A DNA stretch of 64,000 nucleotides from contig NZ_JARXHX010000003.1 of assembly GCF_031127835.1 (NCBI RefSeq), forward strand, positions 62,001 through 126,000, written 5' to 3'. The DNA comes from Pelagicoccus sp. SDUM812002 (lineage in GTDB: Bacteria; Verrucomicrobiota; Verrucomicrobiia; Opitutales; Opitutaceae). Each line of letters begins with the position of its first letter. Position 1 is the stretch's first letter. A program made the translations under genes and the position numbers. The notes below the pieces were generated by a model. That model had not been told where the DNA came from, made no database searches, and was given only the letters and a program-made list of their open reading frames with translations. Below, one piece after another: positions 6,334 to 15,686 of this stretch.

Positions 6334-8538
6334 CTAGAAGCTGTACGTCGCGGTCAACCAGAGTCGGCGTGGCTCTTGGTTGTTTGCGTAGAGATTGGTA
6401 TAGCTGATATCGCCGGTATTCGTGTTGCTCACGTAAGGACGATAGTCTACGAAGTTCTTGTCGAAGAGGTTGTAGATGGTGGCGTTCAGAGTCAGCGACT
6501 CGTTAATATTCCAGTTTCCGCCGAGGTGAAACAAGCTGTAGGCACGGTAGTCACCCCAAGTCTCCTTTGCAGTCGAGGTGGACCTGCGGTCGGGCGAGCG
6601 GTAACGTTCGCTGCGATATTCTCCGCTCAGCCAGAAGGAGTAGTTTTCTCCAGCGAGCCACTTCAGGCGACCGTTGAGCATGTGCTCGGGAGTTGAATAC
6701 AGAGGCAGTCCCGCACTCTCGCCGCTCTTCTGCTCGCTCTCTGTGTAGGTGTAGTTGGCATTCAACGACCAGTTCCTATTGAAGTCGAAGCGTGTGGTCG
6801 CTTCGATGCCTCGGGTCTCAGCCTTGTCCACATTGATCGACTGGGAGAACTCGTCCACCAATGGCCAGTAGCCATAATCTACGGAACCGGGACGGTTTGG
6901 ATCAGAGGCCCATGACGCATTCAGCAAGCCAGGGCCACGAGCGATCTTGTCGTCAAAGGAGTTGTGGAAGAGCGTCACGCCGGCCCGAAAGCCCTCGAGA
7001 TTGTCGTACATAGCGACTACCTCAGTTGTCACGCTTGTTTCAGGTTTGAGATCTGGAGAGCCAATCATCGGGATCGTACCTTGGCCGCCAAAACCGATGA
7101 TGCCGTCCGCGATCTGGTCGAGGCGTGGGACCTTAAAACCTTTGCTTACGCCGCCCTTAAAAGACCACTGCGGATTAGCGTTCCAAACGGCGTAGGCACG
7201 AGGACTGGCGTGCTGGCCGAACTGGCTATGCTCGTCGAGCCGGCCTCCCAGAGTCAGCCGCAGCGATTCGGTAAGCGTCCACTCGTCCTCCAGGAAAAGC
7301 GCCCACTGCGTCTGCTGGTATGGCTCGGGAGCGACTCCGTCCACCATTTCAGCGTCCCACCACTGGCCGCCGACCACTAGCGAATGCGATTCCCAGCTGT
7401 TTACCAAAGCCTTCACATCGAACACGATATTCTCGTTCGTCAAATCGCGAGGACTGCCAGTCTCCTTGCCAGGTGTACCCGCAGGAGTGATACGGCCAAT
7501 CGTCTCGGTTTCATTCTTCATCAAACTCGACTCCAACTGTACGGCGCCAAGCCTCCAGGTATGGGCTACTGTGTATTGGTTGCGGTTAAACTTCAGCTCC
7601 TCCGCATAGCCACGCACGCCCAAGGTGCCGAGCTGGGCTTGAGAATTGTCATAGGTTTGCCAATAATAGTCCGCGTCAAACCAAAGGTCATGGTCGCGGC
7701 TTCCTAGCAGATTCAAGCGAGCTCCTGCCGAATAGATATCAGCAGCTACTGGACTAGGGCCGCGCTTGCTGACTTCGAGCTCTTCACCCTCTTCGTCAAG
7801 ATAGCTCAACTCGGATGCCTGACGGTTGAAGAGACTGCCTCGCAATGTTAATCCAAGCTTCTCCTGCACCAACGGTCCGGTCGCGTAAAAGTTGCTCTCG
7901 GTCGCATCTCCGAAATCCGTATCCCCTTGCAGGGTGCCTCCAGCCGTCACGCTTCCGCTCCAAGCACTTTCGCCTCGGCGGGTGATAATGTTGACGACGC
8001 CACCCATCGCGTCCGAACCATATAGAGTCGACATCGGACCTCGGATAACCTCGATCCGATCGATCGCCGCCGCGGGCGGCAGAAAGCTGCTGGAGGTATC
8101 TCCGAACCCATTGGGAGTGATGTTTCCCGCTGTGTTCTGTCGGCGACCGTCTACCAGCACCAATGTATAATCGCTTGGCATCCCCCGCATGCTGATGCTG
8201 AGACCGCCAGTCTTCCCCGCGGAATCACCCACGTCGATCCCATCGATCATCGACAAAGCATCGGCAAGGCTGTTAATCCGCGTCGCGCCCAAGTCGGCAG
8301 AGGTCAGCACCGAGATGCTGGCCGGAGCTTGCGCGATGCTTTGCTCGAATCCGGCCGCCGTTACGACAACAGCATCCAACTCGATGGCGTCGTCTCCAAG
8401 CCCAGGTTCGTCATTTTGAGTCCAGCCGGTAGATGCGGCCCCCAAAGCGACCGCCCCAAGTACGAGACTGCGGGAAGCAAGCCGGCGATTCGCTTTGTAG
8501 TTAAGATAAGTCAGGATCTTCATTTCGGGGCGGAGCAT
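6334..8538 (-). CDS. TonB-dependent outer-membrane receptor
   Basis: A 734-residue TonB-dependent receptor that imports a metal chelate or similar ligand through the outer membrane. It has a signal peptide (hydrophobic SLVLGAVALGAASTGWTQ near residue 25-42), a TonB-box-like IELDAVVVTAAG, and a plug domain with APASISVLTSADL, SMRGMPSDYTLVLVDGRR, IDRIEVIRGPMSTLYGSDAMGGVVNIITRR. The beta-barrel fills the rest and ends in an aromatic residue (LTATYSF), as outer-membrane barrels do. The plug resembles the CirA/FepA siderophore and vitamin group. It converges on the PepSY-DUF2271-DUF4198-ApbE operon, suggesting shared work in iron or other metal uptake. An alternative start five codons downstream (8523) is possible. 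The ligand is not readable. Confidence 0.95.
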   Translation of the reverse strand: MLRPEMKILTYLNYKANRRLASRSLVLGAVALGAASTGWTQNDEPGLGDDAIELDAVVVTAAGFEQSIAQAPASISVLTSADLGATRINSLADALSMIDGIDVGDSAGKTGGLSISMRGMPSDYTLVLVDGRRQNTAGNITPNGFGDTSSSFLPPAAAIDRIEVIRGPMSTLYGSDAMGGVVNIITRRGESAWSGSVTAGGTLQGDTDFGDATESNFYATGPLVQEKLGLTLRGSLFNRQASELSYLDEEGEELEVSKRGPSPVAADIYSAGARLNLLGSRDHDLWFDADYYWQTYDNSQAQLGTLGVRGYAEELKFNRNQYTVAHTWRLGAVQLESSLMKNETETIGRITPAGTPGKETGSPRDLTNENIVFDVKALVNSWESHSLVVGGQWWDAEMVDGVAPEPYQQTQWALFLEDEWTLTESLRLTLGGRLDEHSQFGQHASPRAYAVWNANPQWSFKGGVSKGFKVPRLDQIADGIIGFGGQGTIPMIGSPDLKPETSVTTEVVAMYDNLEGFRAGVTLFHNSFDDKIARGPGLLNASWASDPNRPGSVDYGYWPLVDEFSQSINVDKAETRGIEATTRFDFNRNWSLNANYTYTESEQKSGESAGLPLYSTPEHMLNGRLKWLAGENYSFWLSGEYRSERYRSPDRRSTSTAKETWGDYRAYSLFHLGGNWNINESLTLNATIYNLFDKNFVDYRPYVSNTNTGDISYTNLYANNQEPRRLWLTATYSF

Positions 8539-8639
8539 GCCAGAAAATGCATTCTCCCCTCCACCCCGAGAGGGACGATCTCAGCCCTCAACGGGATAAA
8601 GGCGCCCGATCGGAAACTTTGTCCATAAACAGCTAGCGG

Positions 8640-9141
8640 AGCTTTTCATCCTCGCCCCGTCACTCACGCATCCCTCAAGATCCGCTACGCTAGGGTCGGT
8701 GCTACTCGGTGAACGAACGCTAGCAAAGCGGAACCCACATTCAACACGATCGCCCGACTTCACGGATCTCGTCCGCTCGCAAGCAATCGGGCCAACAGGC
8801 AGGGTACAGCCAAATTCAAGGTTATTTCGCGAAGCAACGAGTCCGAACCCAATGATCCATCCAAAAAGTCTCCAGTGGCTTGGCCTGCCGCATTGTTGAT
8901 CAAAACATGGTACTTGCCGAATCTCAGTTCTTCCCAATCCATGTCGCTCAGCTGGTCGCTATCGGATAGGTCGCAAGCGAACGTATCCACATTCCTACAA
9001 CTGAGTTCCAAGCGCCTCAGTCGCTCGCTAGCTCGGGTAATCACCAACAACTCGTTGTTTCCGACCAAAAGTTCCACTAAGGCACGGCCTATACCGCATG
9101 TGCCTCCGGCACAGGATAATCCGCTTCCCTTTTAGCTCCAC
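8640..9141 (-). pseudogene. Decayed short-chain dehydrogenase (SDR)
   Basis: Fragments of one SDR are spread over three frames. A GTG at 9141 starts V-E-L-K-G-K-R-I-I-L. A frameshift near 9111 is needed to reach the Rossmann glycine motif AGGTCGIGRALVELL (9110 downward). That frame continues with the SDR landmarks CDLSDSDQL and YHVLINNAAG. It stops at about 8760, and another frame then reads AIVLNVGSALLAF (8754 to about 8715), the beta-5/serine region, before a stop. A further frame near 8670 reads CVSDGARMKSS, resembling the segment after the catalytic Tyr-Lys. The catalytic YxxxK itself is not seen. It is therefore broken, and it lies head-to-head with a Crp/Fnr regulator. Confidence 0.72.
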
Positions 9142-9251
9142 AATTCTTCCCGCCTTCCCATTCTTTGTACTGGTTCCATTGCGAAACACTAACCGATCCT
9201 GAAAACCTCGACCTTAGCCGATGTTAAGAAATCGATCCTGAAGATCACACC

Positions 9252-9782
9252 ATGCGACTTCCCGAATTCTTCGCCCAGCGCGCGACTCCCGTTTCACTCG
9301 CCAAAGGCCAGGCCCTGTTTCGCCAAGGCACGCTCGTAGAGGATCTTTTCTCAATAAGCCAAGGTTCTTTCAAAGCCTACTACCTGAGCGAAAACGGAAC
9401 CGGGCGGATCAAGTCCTTCCTCGCTGGAGGTGAAGTCATCGGCAGCTTGCAATCCGCGCATCGAAATATTCCCAGCCCGTTCAGCGTGGTGCCCCTCGAA
9501 TCATCCGAACTTCTCCGCCTCGATTTTCAGACCCTTAACAAGTTTGCATCCGACGACCTAGAACTCTCCACCGACCTCATCGGGGCCCAGGTCGACCTCG
9601 CCGTGAAAAAGGAGCAACCCGAATACGAGTTCCTCTGCCTAATCCCCGAGCAGCGCTACCATGCCCTGCATCGACGAGCACCCGCTTGGCTTTCACGCAT
9701 CACCCAATCCGACATCGCCCTATACCTCGGCGTCGCTCCCGAATCCCTTTCCCGAATCCGTCGGCGTCTCGCCGCGAGGTAA
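9252..9782 (+). CDS. Crp/Fnr-family transcription regulator
   Basis: A 176-residue regulator with a cyclic-nucleotide-binding-like beta barrel (about 10-105; LAKGQALFRQGTLVEDLFSISQGSFKAYY) and a short C-terminal helix-turn-helix ending ITQSDIALYLGVAPESLSRIRRRL. That last block is the standard recognition helix of the Crp group in many environmental bacteria. It is a little shorter than the usual 190-230 residues, mainly in the linker. No cysteines for an iron-sulfur cluster are present, so it is not a classical Fnr. It is divergent from the SDR pseudogene and 39 bases upstream of glpD, so either could be or have been a target. The effector is unknown. Confidence 0.88.
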   Translation: MRLPEFFAQRATPVSLAKGQALFRQGTLVEDLFSISQGSFKAYYLSENGTGRIKSFLAGGEVIGSLQSAHRNIPSPFSVVPLESSELLRLDFQTLNKFASDDLELSTDLIGAQVDLAVKKEQPEYEFLCLIPEQRYHALHRRAPAWLSRITQSDIALYLGVAPESLSRIRRRLAAR

Positions 9783-9821
9783 GAACGTCCCTATATAGAA
9801 GCCTCCACTTTACTTATTCTA

Positions 9822-11408
9822 ATGAACCGCCAAAAGAACTTATCATCTCTGCGTTCCCGAAACGAGCCCTTCGATATACTGATTGTCGGCGGAGGAGCGA
9901 CTGGTCTAGGCACCGCGGTCGACGCCGTGACTCGGGGCCATAGCGTCGCCCTCGTCGAACAATCCGACTTTGCCAAAGGGACCTCCTCGCGCTCTACCAA
10001 ACTCGTGCACGGCGGCGTGCGCTACCTTCGCCAAGGAAATGTTTCCCTCGTACTGGAGGCCCTGCGCGAACGTGGATTCCTCTACCGTAACGCCCCCCAC
10101 TTGGTTCGGGACCAAGCCTTCGTCATTCCCAACTACCACTGGTGGGAAGGCCCTTTCTATGGAGTCGGCATGAAGGTTTACGATGCGCTCGCTGGAAAAC
10201 TAGGCCTGGCCCCCTCGCGTTCCTTGAGCCTCGAGCAAACGATCGAGCGGATCCCCACGATCGAGACCGATGGCCTCACCGGAGGCGTCGTCTACCACGA
10301 CGGACAATTCGACGACTCCCGTCTCGCCATCAACCTCGCCCAAACCGCAGTCAAGCACGGGGCCTTCGTAACCAACTATACGAAGTGTATCCAGCTCCTT
10401 AAGACGAAGGACAAACAGGTCTGCGGCATCGTAGGGGAAGATCAGGAAACCGGTGAACAGTTTGAGATACTAGCAAATTGCGTCGTTAACGCGACCGGAG
10501 TATTCGCTGACCAACTACGGTCCCAGGACGATCCGCAATCTCCGCCCATGATCTCCGCCTCCCAGGGTGTACACATCGTTCTGCCAAAGTCTTTTCTTCC
10601 CAATGACGCGGCCATCATGGTGCCCAAGACGGCTGACGGCCGCGTCCTCTTCGCGGTACCTTGGCACGACCGAGTCGTAGTCGGCACTACCGATTCTCCG
10701 CGGCCAGATGTATCCTTGGAGCCAAGAGCGCTGCAGTCCGAACGGGACTTCGTCATGGAGCACGCTGCTAAGTACCTTGCTCAAGATCCTCAGCCAAAGG
10801 ACGTGCTCTCAATCTACGCCGGCCTGCGCCCGCTCGTGAAGTCGGGAGAAGCCTCAGATACCGCAGCCCTCTCTCGCGACCACACCATCGTGGTCTCCGA
10901 TTCAGGTCTCCTGACGGTTACCGGCGGCAAGTGGACCACCTACCGGAAGATGGCGGAGGACGTAGTCGACCACGTCGAAATCCTCTCTGGCATCGAAGGA
11001 GATCCTTGCTCAACCAAAAACTTGCCCATCGCTGGCTCGACTATCGACTCAAGTCCTGAGCCCAATCTAGGTTCCTACGGCTCTGAGTCCTCGAAGATCC
11101 TAGCTCTCCTCGGAGAGCAACCTCAGCTAGCTGCTCCGCTCCATCCCAATTTGCCTTACCAGGAAGCCGAAGTGCTCTATCACGCCCGCAGCGAGATGGC
11201 CCGCAGCGTCGAAGATGTCCTCGCCCGTCGCACCCGAGCTCTGCTTCTCGACGCTCAAGCCGCGATCGAATCTGCTCCTCGAGTTGCTCAACTTCTCGCC
11301 GAGGAGCTTGGACGCGAAGCGAGTTGGGCCGAGAATCAGGTTCGAGAGTTCACCGAACTGGCTAAGGGCTACCTCTTCCTAGACTCTTCCAGCACTACTC
11401 CCACCTAA
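9822..11408 (+). CDS. glpD: Aerobic glycerol-3-phosphate dehydrogenase
   Basis: A flavoprotein that oxidises sn-glycerol-3-phosphate to dihydroxyacetone phosphate at the membrane and feeds electrons to quinone. The FAD-binding dinucleotide fold is ILIVGGGATGLGTAVDA (about residues 19-35), followed by the family signature SSRSTKLVHGGVRYL. Other marks are VNATGVFADQLR, VVVGTTDSPRP and LLTVTGGKWTTYRKMAED. The C-terminal helical DAO_C domain runs from about 400 to 520, giving 528 residues in all, the normal size. No glpK or glpF is adjacent. The Crp/Fnr gene just upstream may be co-transcribed or control it. This call is secure. Confidence 0.95.
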   Translation: MNRQKNLSSLRSRNEPFDILIVGGGATGLGTAVDAVTRGHSVALVEQSDFAKGTSSRSTKLVHGGVRYLRQGNVSLVLEALRERGFLYRNAPHLVRDQAFVIPNYHWWEGPFYGVGMKVYDALAGKLGLAPSRSLSLEQTIERIPTIETDGLTGGVVYHDGQFDDSRLAINLAQTAVKHGAFVTNYTKCIQLLKTKDKQVCGIVGEDQETGEQFEILANCVVNATGVFADQLRSQDDPQSPPMISASQGVHIVLPKSFLPNDAAIMVPKTADGRVLFAVPWHDRVVVGTTDSPRPDVSLEPRALQSERDFVMEHAAKYLAQDPQPKDVLSIYAGLRPLVKSGEASDTAALSRDHTIVVSDSGLLTVTGGKWTTYRKMAEDVVDHVEILSGIEGDPCSTKNLPIAGSTIDSSPEPNLGSYGSESSKILALLGEQPQLAAPLHPNLPYQEAEVLYHARSEMARSVEDVLARRTRALLLDAQAAIESAPRVAQLLAEELGREASWAENQVREFTELAKGYLFLDSSSTTPT

Positions 11409-11464
11409 CTGCATTACCCAAATCCTCACCGTTTAAGCAGAGACGAATCATCTGCGAACGGAAC

Positions 11465-11530
11465 TCACCGATGATCGCCCGGTGAAAAATGCTACGTCGC
11501 GGCAACATAAGTTATCCTAGAACCCTAGGA
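11465..11530. promoter_or_regulatory. Two palindromes upstream of the GH2 gene
   Basis: TCACCG...CGGTGA (11465-11470, 11480-11485) and TCCTAG-AACC-CTAGGA (11515-11520, 11525-11530) lie 90-150 bases before the GH2 start. The second is a perfect 6-bp palindrome with a 4-bp centre and could be an operator. The first could equally be a weak glpD terminator. The nearby LacI-type regulator is a candidate binder, but its operator is unknown. Confidence 0.3.
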
Positions 11531-11615
11531 AATCTAAACTTCTACCCGAACTTCTTCGAAACCAGAATCATGCCCATGCTTGACACGGAATTTATCGTTA
11601 AACTTAACAATAACT

Positions 11616-14459
11616 ATGCGCAACCCCTTCTGCAAATTTCCCTTTCTCGCTGCCTTGTCTCTGATCGCAGGCACCACAACGTTGTCCCACGCATCACCCC
11701 AAACCCTTGCCGATAATTGGTCCTTCCACCTCGGAGACCTCTTGTCTCCCGACCAATCCCTTTCGGTCGACGACTTCAACGGAACACCCGTCCGGATTCC
11801 CCACGATTGGGCGGCCGCGGGCCCCTTCGACCCGGACGCCCACGGAGGCACTGGAAAGCTCCCTTGGCAGGGAATCGGTTGGTATCGACGGACGCTCGAG
11901 ATCCCGGCTTCCGCAAAAGGTCACCGAATCTACCTCGATTTCGACGGGGCTATGGCCTTCCCGGTCATTTATCTTAACGGAGAAGAAATCGGGTCATGGG
12001 ATTACGGATACACGCCCTTCCGCATAGACCTCACGGATCACGCGAAACCGGGTGAAGACAACATCCTCGCCGTACGACTCGACACGCGCAAATGGTCGTC
12101 TCGGTGGTACCCCGGAGCTGGCCTTTATCGAAAAGTCACCCTCTCCTTTGAGAACCCGATCCACATTGCCCAATGGGGCCTAGGAATTCGCACCGATGGA
12201 GACGAACGTCTCGGGCTTCCTGCAGAAAATGCCACGTTATCTGTCGCCCTAGAGAACCATACGCCTTCCGGTGCTTCCGTTGTCCTCGATGCCACGATTC
12301 TGGACCCGCATGGGGAAATTGTCGCCACCGCTTCGCTCCAAACGGATGCCCTCTCGCAAGTTACCACCCATCGGAAACTGACGCTTCACGTTAAAAATCC
12401 CAGACTTTGGGACATCAACTCACCGGAGCGCTACACGGCCCAAGTCCAAGTCCTTGACGGGGATGGAGGACTACTCGACGAGAAGACCGAAAAATTTGGC
12501 TTTCGCACCTTCGCATTCACCGCAAACGATGGCTTCCATCTCAATGGTCGCCGTGTACAGCTCAAAGGCGTCAATCTCCACTCTGACTTGGGACCGCTCG
12601 GCATGGCCTTTAACCGCTACGCACAAAAGCGACAGTTGCAGATAATGATGGAGATGGGGATCAATGCCATCCGCACCGCCCACAACCCACCGGCTGAGGA
12701 ACTGCTAGAGCTTTGCGACGAACTCGGACTCGTCGTTTGGGACGAAGTCTTCGACAAGTGGGCATGGACCGCCGGGCGCGACGATCTGACCCCGCCGCTG
12801 ATGCCATTCGCTCATCGTCACATTCGCAACACCCTCATGCGTGACCGCAACCATCCCTCGGTAGTCGTATGGTCCATAGGGAACGAAGTTAACGGCGGCG
12901 AAGAAGGTGAAGGCGTCACACCGGAACGAACTGCCATGCTAGCCGGATTCGCTCGCAATATCGACGACAGCCGCCCCATCGCTATGGCTTGCCACATTCC
13001 GAGCCTGACCAATGGCGAAAACTTCGCCAGTATCGACCTAGCAGGTTGGAACTATGCCCGCCGCTATGAACGCTATCGCGCCGTATGGCCGGAGAAGCCC
13101 ATCATCTATTCAGAATCCGCTTCGGCCCTCAGCACCCGCGGATACTACGATCCCGACCTCGCCACCCGTACCGCTGACTATGGTGAAGGCTACGAGATCT
13201 CTTCCTATGACTTGAACGCCGCCTTTTGGTCGGACCTTGCAGATCAGGAATTTGAATACATGAAAACCGATTCGTTTGTAGCGGGTGAATTCGTATGGAC
13301 CGGGTTCGACTACATCGGTGAGCCAACTCCGCACGACGCAGATTCACGCTCATCGTATTTCGGCATCGTCGATCTCTGCGGATTCCTCAAAGACCGCTAT
13401 TTCCTCTATCGAAGCCACTGGCGAGAGGATCTGGATACGGTACACATCCTGCCCCATTGGAATTGGGAAGGAAGTGAAGGCAAAAACGTTCCGGTCTTTG
13501 TCTATACAAACGGTGACTCCGCCGAGCTCTTCCTTAACGGAAAATCACTCGGTAAACGCAGAAAAGGAGAACGTCCGGACCGATCTGAAAACTTGGCACT
13601 CGCTGCCATGGTTACAGCGAGTTCAGGCGAGCACGCTGCGAGGGCTATCGATGCCGATATTCACACCGCTTGGTTGGCCGATACTGCAGATAACCAAGTC
13701 ACTTGGACTATCGATCTAGGGAACCTCACTCCTGTCCAGCAGCTCCAACTGGATACAAATGGAAAAGAGCACCTCTTCGCCTACGCCATCGAATCCTCTG
13801 CCGATGGAGAGATTTGGTCAACGGTCGTGGAAAAGCCAACCCAAGCTCTCGAACCCTGGCAAGGAACCAACCGCATCCTGCATGCCGTAGATACCAAAGC
13901 TCGTTTCCTTCGCCTGAGCTTCACGGAAGCAACTGGAGATGCGACTCCGGGACTGAGGGACTTCCGAGTCTTCGCAGAACCAACCACCAACGACTACTAC
14001 GATGTCACATACGATTATCGCCTGCGTTGGGATGACGTCTCCTATCAGCCGGGAACGCTCAAAGCCGTCGCCTACAAAGATAGCGAAAGAATCGGAGAAG
14101 CTATCGTCGAAACGACAGGCAAGCCTGTGGCTCTCCGCCTCGTAGCGGAACGCAGCGAGGTGGACGCAGACGGTGTGGATCTAATCTACGTGACTGCAGA
14201 AGCTATCGACTCCAAAGGACGTGCGTGCCCACTAGCCGACGACGAAATCACGTTCAGCGTTTCCGGGGCGGGAACCTTCGAAGCTACCGGCAACGGCGAC
14301 CAACGCTCGTTTGTGGCATTCAGCTCCTCGATTCGAAAGCTGTTTTACGGAAAGGCTCAGCTCATCGCACGGCCGACCAAAGGTAGTGGCGGAACCATTA
14401 CAATCAAAGCAACTGCGAAAGGCTTAAAATCGGCGACTGCGGAAGTGACCAGCAGATAA
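11616..14459 (+). CDS. Exported GH2 beta-galactosidase-type enzyme with F5/8 type C domain
   Basis: A glycoside hydrolase family 2 enzyme of 947 residues. The ATG at 11616 is chosen over an in-frame TTG 36 bases upstream because it begins a clean signal peptide (MRNPFCKFPFLAALSLIAGT). Order: sugar-binding jelly roll, Ig-like linker, TIM barrel, then extra C-terminal domains. The acid/base is Glu424 in WSIGNEVNGG and the nucleophile is Glu500 in YSESAS, spaced as in GH2. A discoidin-like F5/8 type C (CBM32-like) module starts near residue 658 (LAAMVTASSGEHAARAIDAD), splitting the usual DUF4982/Ig tail. Substrate may be a galactoside from algal polymers. The LacI-type gene that faces it is a plausible regulator. 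Confidence 0.93.
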   Translation: MRNPFCKFPFLAALSLIAGTTTLSHASPQTLADNWSFHLGDLLSPDQSLSVDDFNGTPVRIPHDWAAAGPFDPDAHGGTGKLPWQGIGWYRRTLEIPASAKGHRIYLDFDGAMAFPVIYLNGEEIGSWDYGYTPFRIDLTDHAKPGEDNILAVRLDTRKWSSRWYPGAGLYRKVTLSFENPIHIAQWGLGIRTDGDERLGLPAENATLSVALENHTPSGASVVLDATILDPHGEIVATASLQTDALSQVTTHRKLTLHVKNPRLWDINSPERYTAQVQVLDGDGGLLDEKTEKFGFRTFAFTANDGFHLNGRRVQLKGVNLHSDLGPLGMAFNRYAQKRQLQIMMEMGINAIRTAHNPPAEELLELCDELGLVVWDEVFDKWAWTAGRDDLTPPLMPFAHRHIRNTLMRDRNHPSVVVWSIGNEVNGGEEGEGVTPERTAMLAGFARNIDDSRPIAMACHIPSLTNGENFASIDLAGWNYARRYERYRAVWPEKPIIYSESASALSTRGYYDPDLATRTADYGEGYEISSYDLNAAFWSDLADQEFEYMKTDSFVAGEFVWTGFDYIGEPTPHDADSRSSYFGIVDLCGFLKDRYFLYRSHWREDLDTVHILPHWNWEGSEGKNVPVFVYTNGDSAELFLNGKSLGKRRKGERPDRSENLALAAMVTASSGEHAARAIDADIHTAWLADTADNQVTWTIDLGNLTPVQQLQLDTNGKEHLFAYAIESSADGEIWSTVVEKPTQALEPWQGTNRILHAVDTKARFLRLSFTEATGDATPGLRDFRVFAEPTTNDYYDVTYDYRLRWDDVSYQPGTLKAVAYKDSERIGEAIVETTGKPVALRLVAERSEVDADGVDLIYVTAEAIDSKGRACPLADDEITFSVSGAGTFEATGNGDQRSFVAFSSSIRKLFYGKAQLIARPTKGSGGTITIKATAKGLKSATAEVTSR

Positions 14460-14475
14460 GCAAAAGTTCAACTGA

Positions 14476-14499
14476 GAGGAGACCGTTGCTGGTCCCCTC
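14476..14499. terminator. Possible bidirectional terminator between GH2 and lacI-type genes
   Basis: A 9-bp stem with one mismatch (GAGGAGACC, 14476-14484; GGTCCCCTC, 14491-14499) and a 6-nt loop lies between two convergent genes. There is no clear T-run, so this is tentative. Confidence 0.4.
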
Positions 14500-14510
14500 G
14501 AAAGATCGTT

Positions 14511-15575
14511 TCAGCGTTCTACTACAGACTTGCGAACGACGAGCTCGGTTGGAAAAACGATCGAGTTCGTTTTCCCAACTGAATCATCCTCATTTCCTTC
14601 GATGCGTTTCAGCAGAAGCGAAACCGCCTCGACCCCCATTTCGCGCAGAGGCTGACGCACCGTGGTCAAGGGAGGTACCGTAACCCGGGCAACCAGCGTA
14701 TCGTCGAAGCCCGCAACTGAAACGTCCTCCGGCACGCGGATACCTTCTGAGAGTAGAGCCTCTACGCAGCCCAGAGCCATCTGATCGTTGGCGCAAAAAA
14801 TAGCTTCAGGCAACGCGTCACGCGGATTCTCCTGTAACCACTTTTTCATCACATTCCGAGCGTGTTCGTCGCTGTAAGCCATCGACTTGAGCAGCGTTTC
14901 ATCCAACTCAATTCCCGCGTCGGCAAGAGCTCGCTTGTATCCAGAAATGCGACGCTCTGCGCCTAAGAGTCCTTTAGGTCCTGCAAGATGCATAATCCGA
15001 CGATGCCCTTTCGCCACCATCAGGCTCACCATGTCGTAGGCACCCTTTTCTTCGTCAGACTCTAAATTTACCACGCCTTCGATTCCCACGTTGGAGTGTA
15101 GGGATACGCAGGGCATGTCAGCGCTCATGCCGTTGGTGAACTCTTCCTCTAGAATGGGAGCGATCAGGATCATGCCGTCAATCCTCCCGTCGAAAGCTCG
15201 CTCCAATTGCTCCCTAGCTTCCGACCAAGTTCTCAAGGTGAAGACCGTCACGTTTTGGTTGTGTTGGGCAGCTCCTGCGATAATTCCGTTGAAAACCTCC
15301 AAAAAGTAGTGGTTCAACTCGAGACCGTCCAATACGATCAGGGTACCGATCGTATTCATACGACGGTTCACTAGAGCTCGGGCCGCTATGTTTGGACGAT
15401 ACCTCAGCTCAGCAGCAGCCTTGCGAATGCGCTCCTGGGTCTCTTCGGAGATGCGGACGGAGGAGTTCGAACCGTTTAAGACGGCAGATACTGCCATCGC
15501 TGAAACGCCAGCTTTTAGGCCGACATCTGCAAGCGTGGGGGCGCGCTTGCCCTTGCGTTTAGAGGGTTGAGGCAT
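14511..15575 (-). CDS. LacI-family transcription regulator
   Basis: A 354-residue sugar-responsive repressor. The ATG at 15575 is preferred; an upstream in-frame start would add 29 residues before the DNA-binding domain. The N-terminal helix-turn-helix is PTLADVGLKAGVSAMAVSAV, with the hinge helix at RYRPNIAARALV. The periplasmic-binding-protein-like effector domain follows, with IDGMILIAP, HRRIMHLAGP, PEAIFCANDQMALGCVEAL and the conserved VAGFDDTLVARVTVPPLTTV. It converges on the GH2 gene, which is the most likely target. The inducer cannot be read. Confidence 0.93.
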   Translation of the reverse strand: MPQPSKRKGKRAPTLADVGLKAGVSAMAVSAVLNGSNSSVRISEETQERIRKAAAELRYRPNIAARALVNRRMNTIGTLIVLDGLELNHYFLEVFNGIIAGAAQHNQNVTVFTLRTWSEAREQLERAFDGRIDGMILIAPILEEEFTNGMSADMPCVSLHSNVGIEGVVNLESDEEKGAYDMVSLMVAKGHRRIMHLAGPKGLLGAERRISGYKRALADAGIELDETLLKSMAYSDEHARNVMKKWLQENPRDALPEAIFCANDQMALGCVEALLSEGIRVPEDVSVAGFDDTLVARVTVPPLTTVRQPLREMGVEAVSLLLKRIEGNEDDSVGKTNSIVFPTELVVRKSVVER

Positions 15576-15686
15576 GGATGACTCAAAGAACAAGCATCCT
15601 ATTCGCTCTTGCAACTTGTTTCTATAAGAGGACTTGGAATTGTATCCTGAGAAAAAAGGCAAACAACCTGCGAGTCGCCCGCTCTC

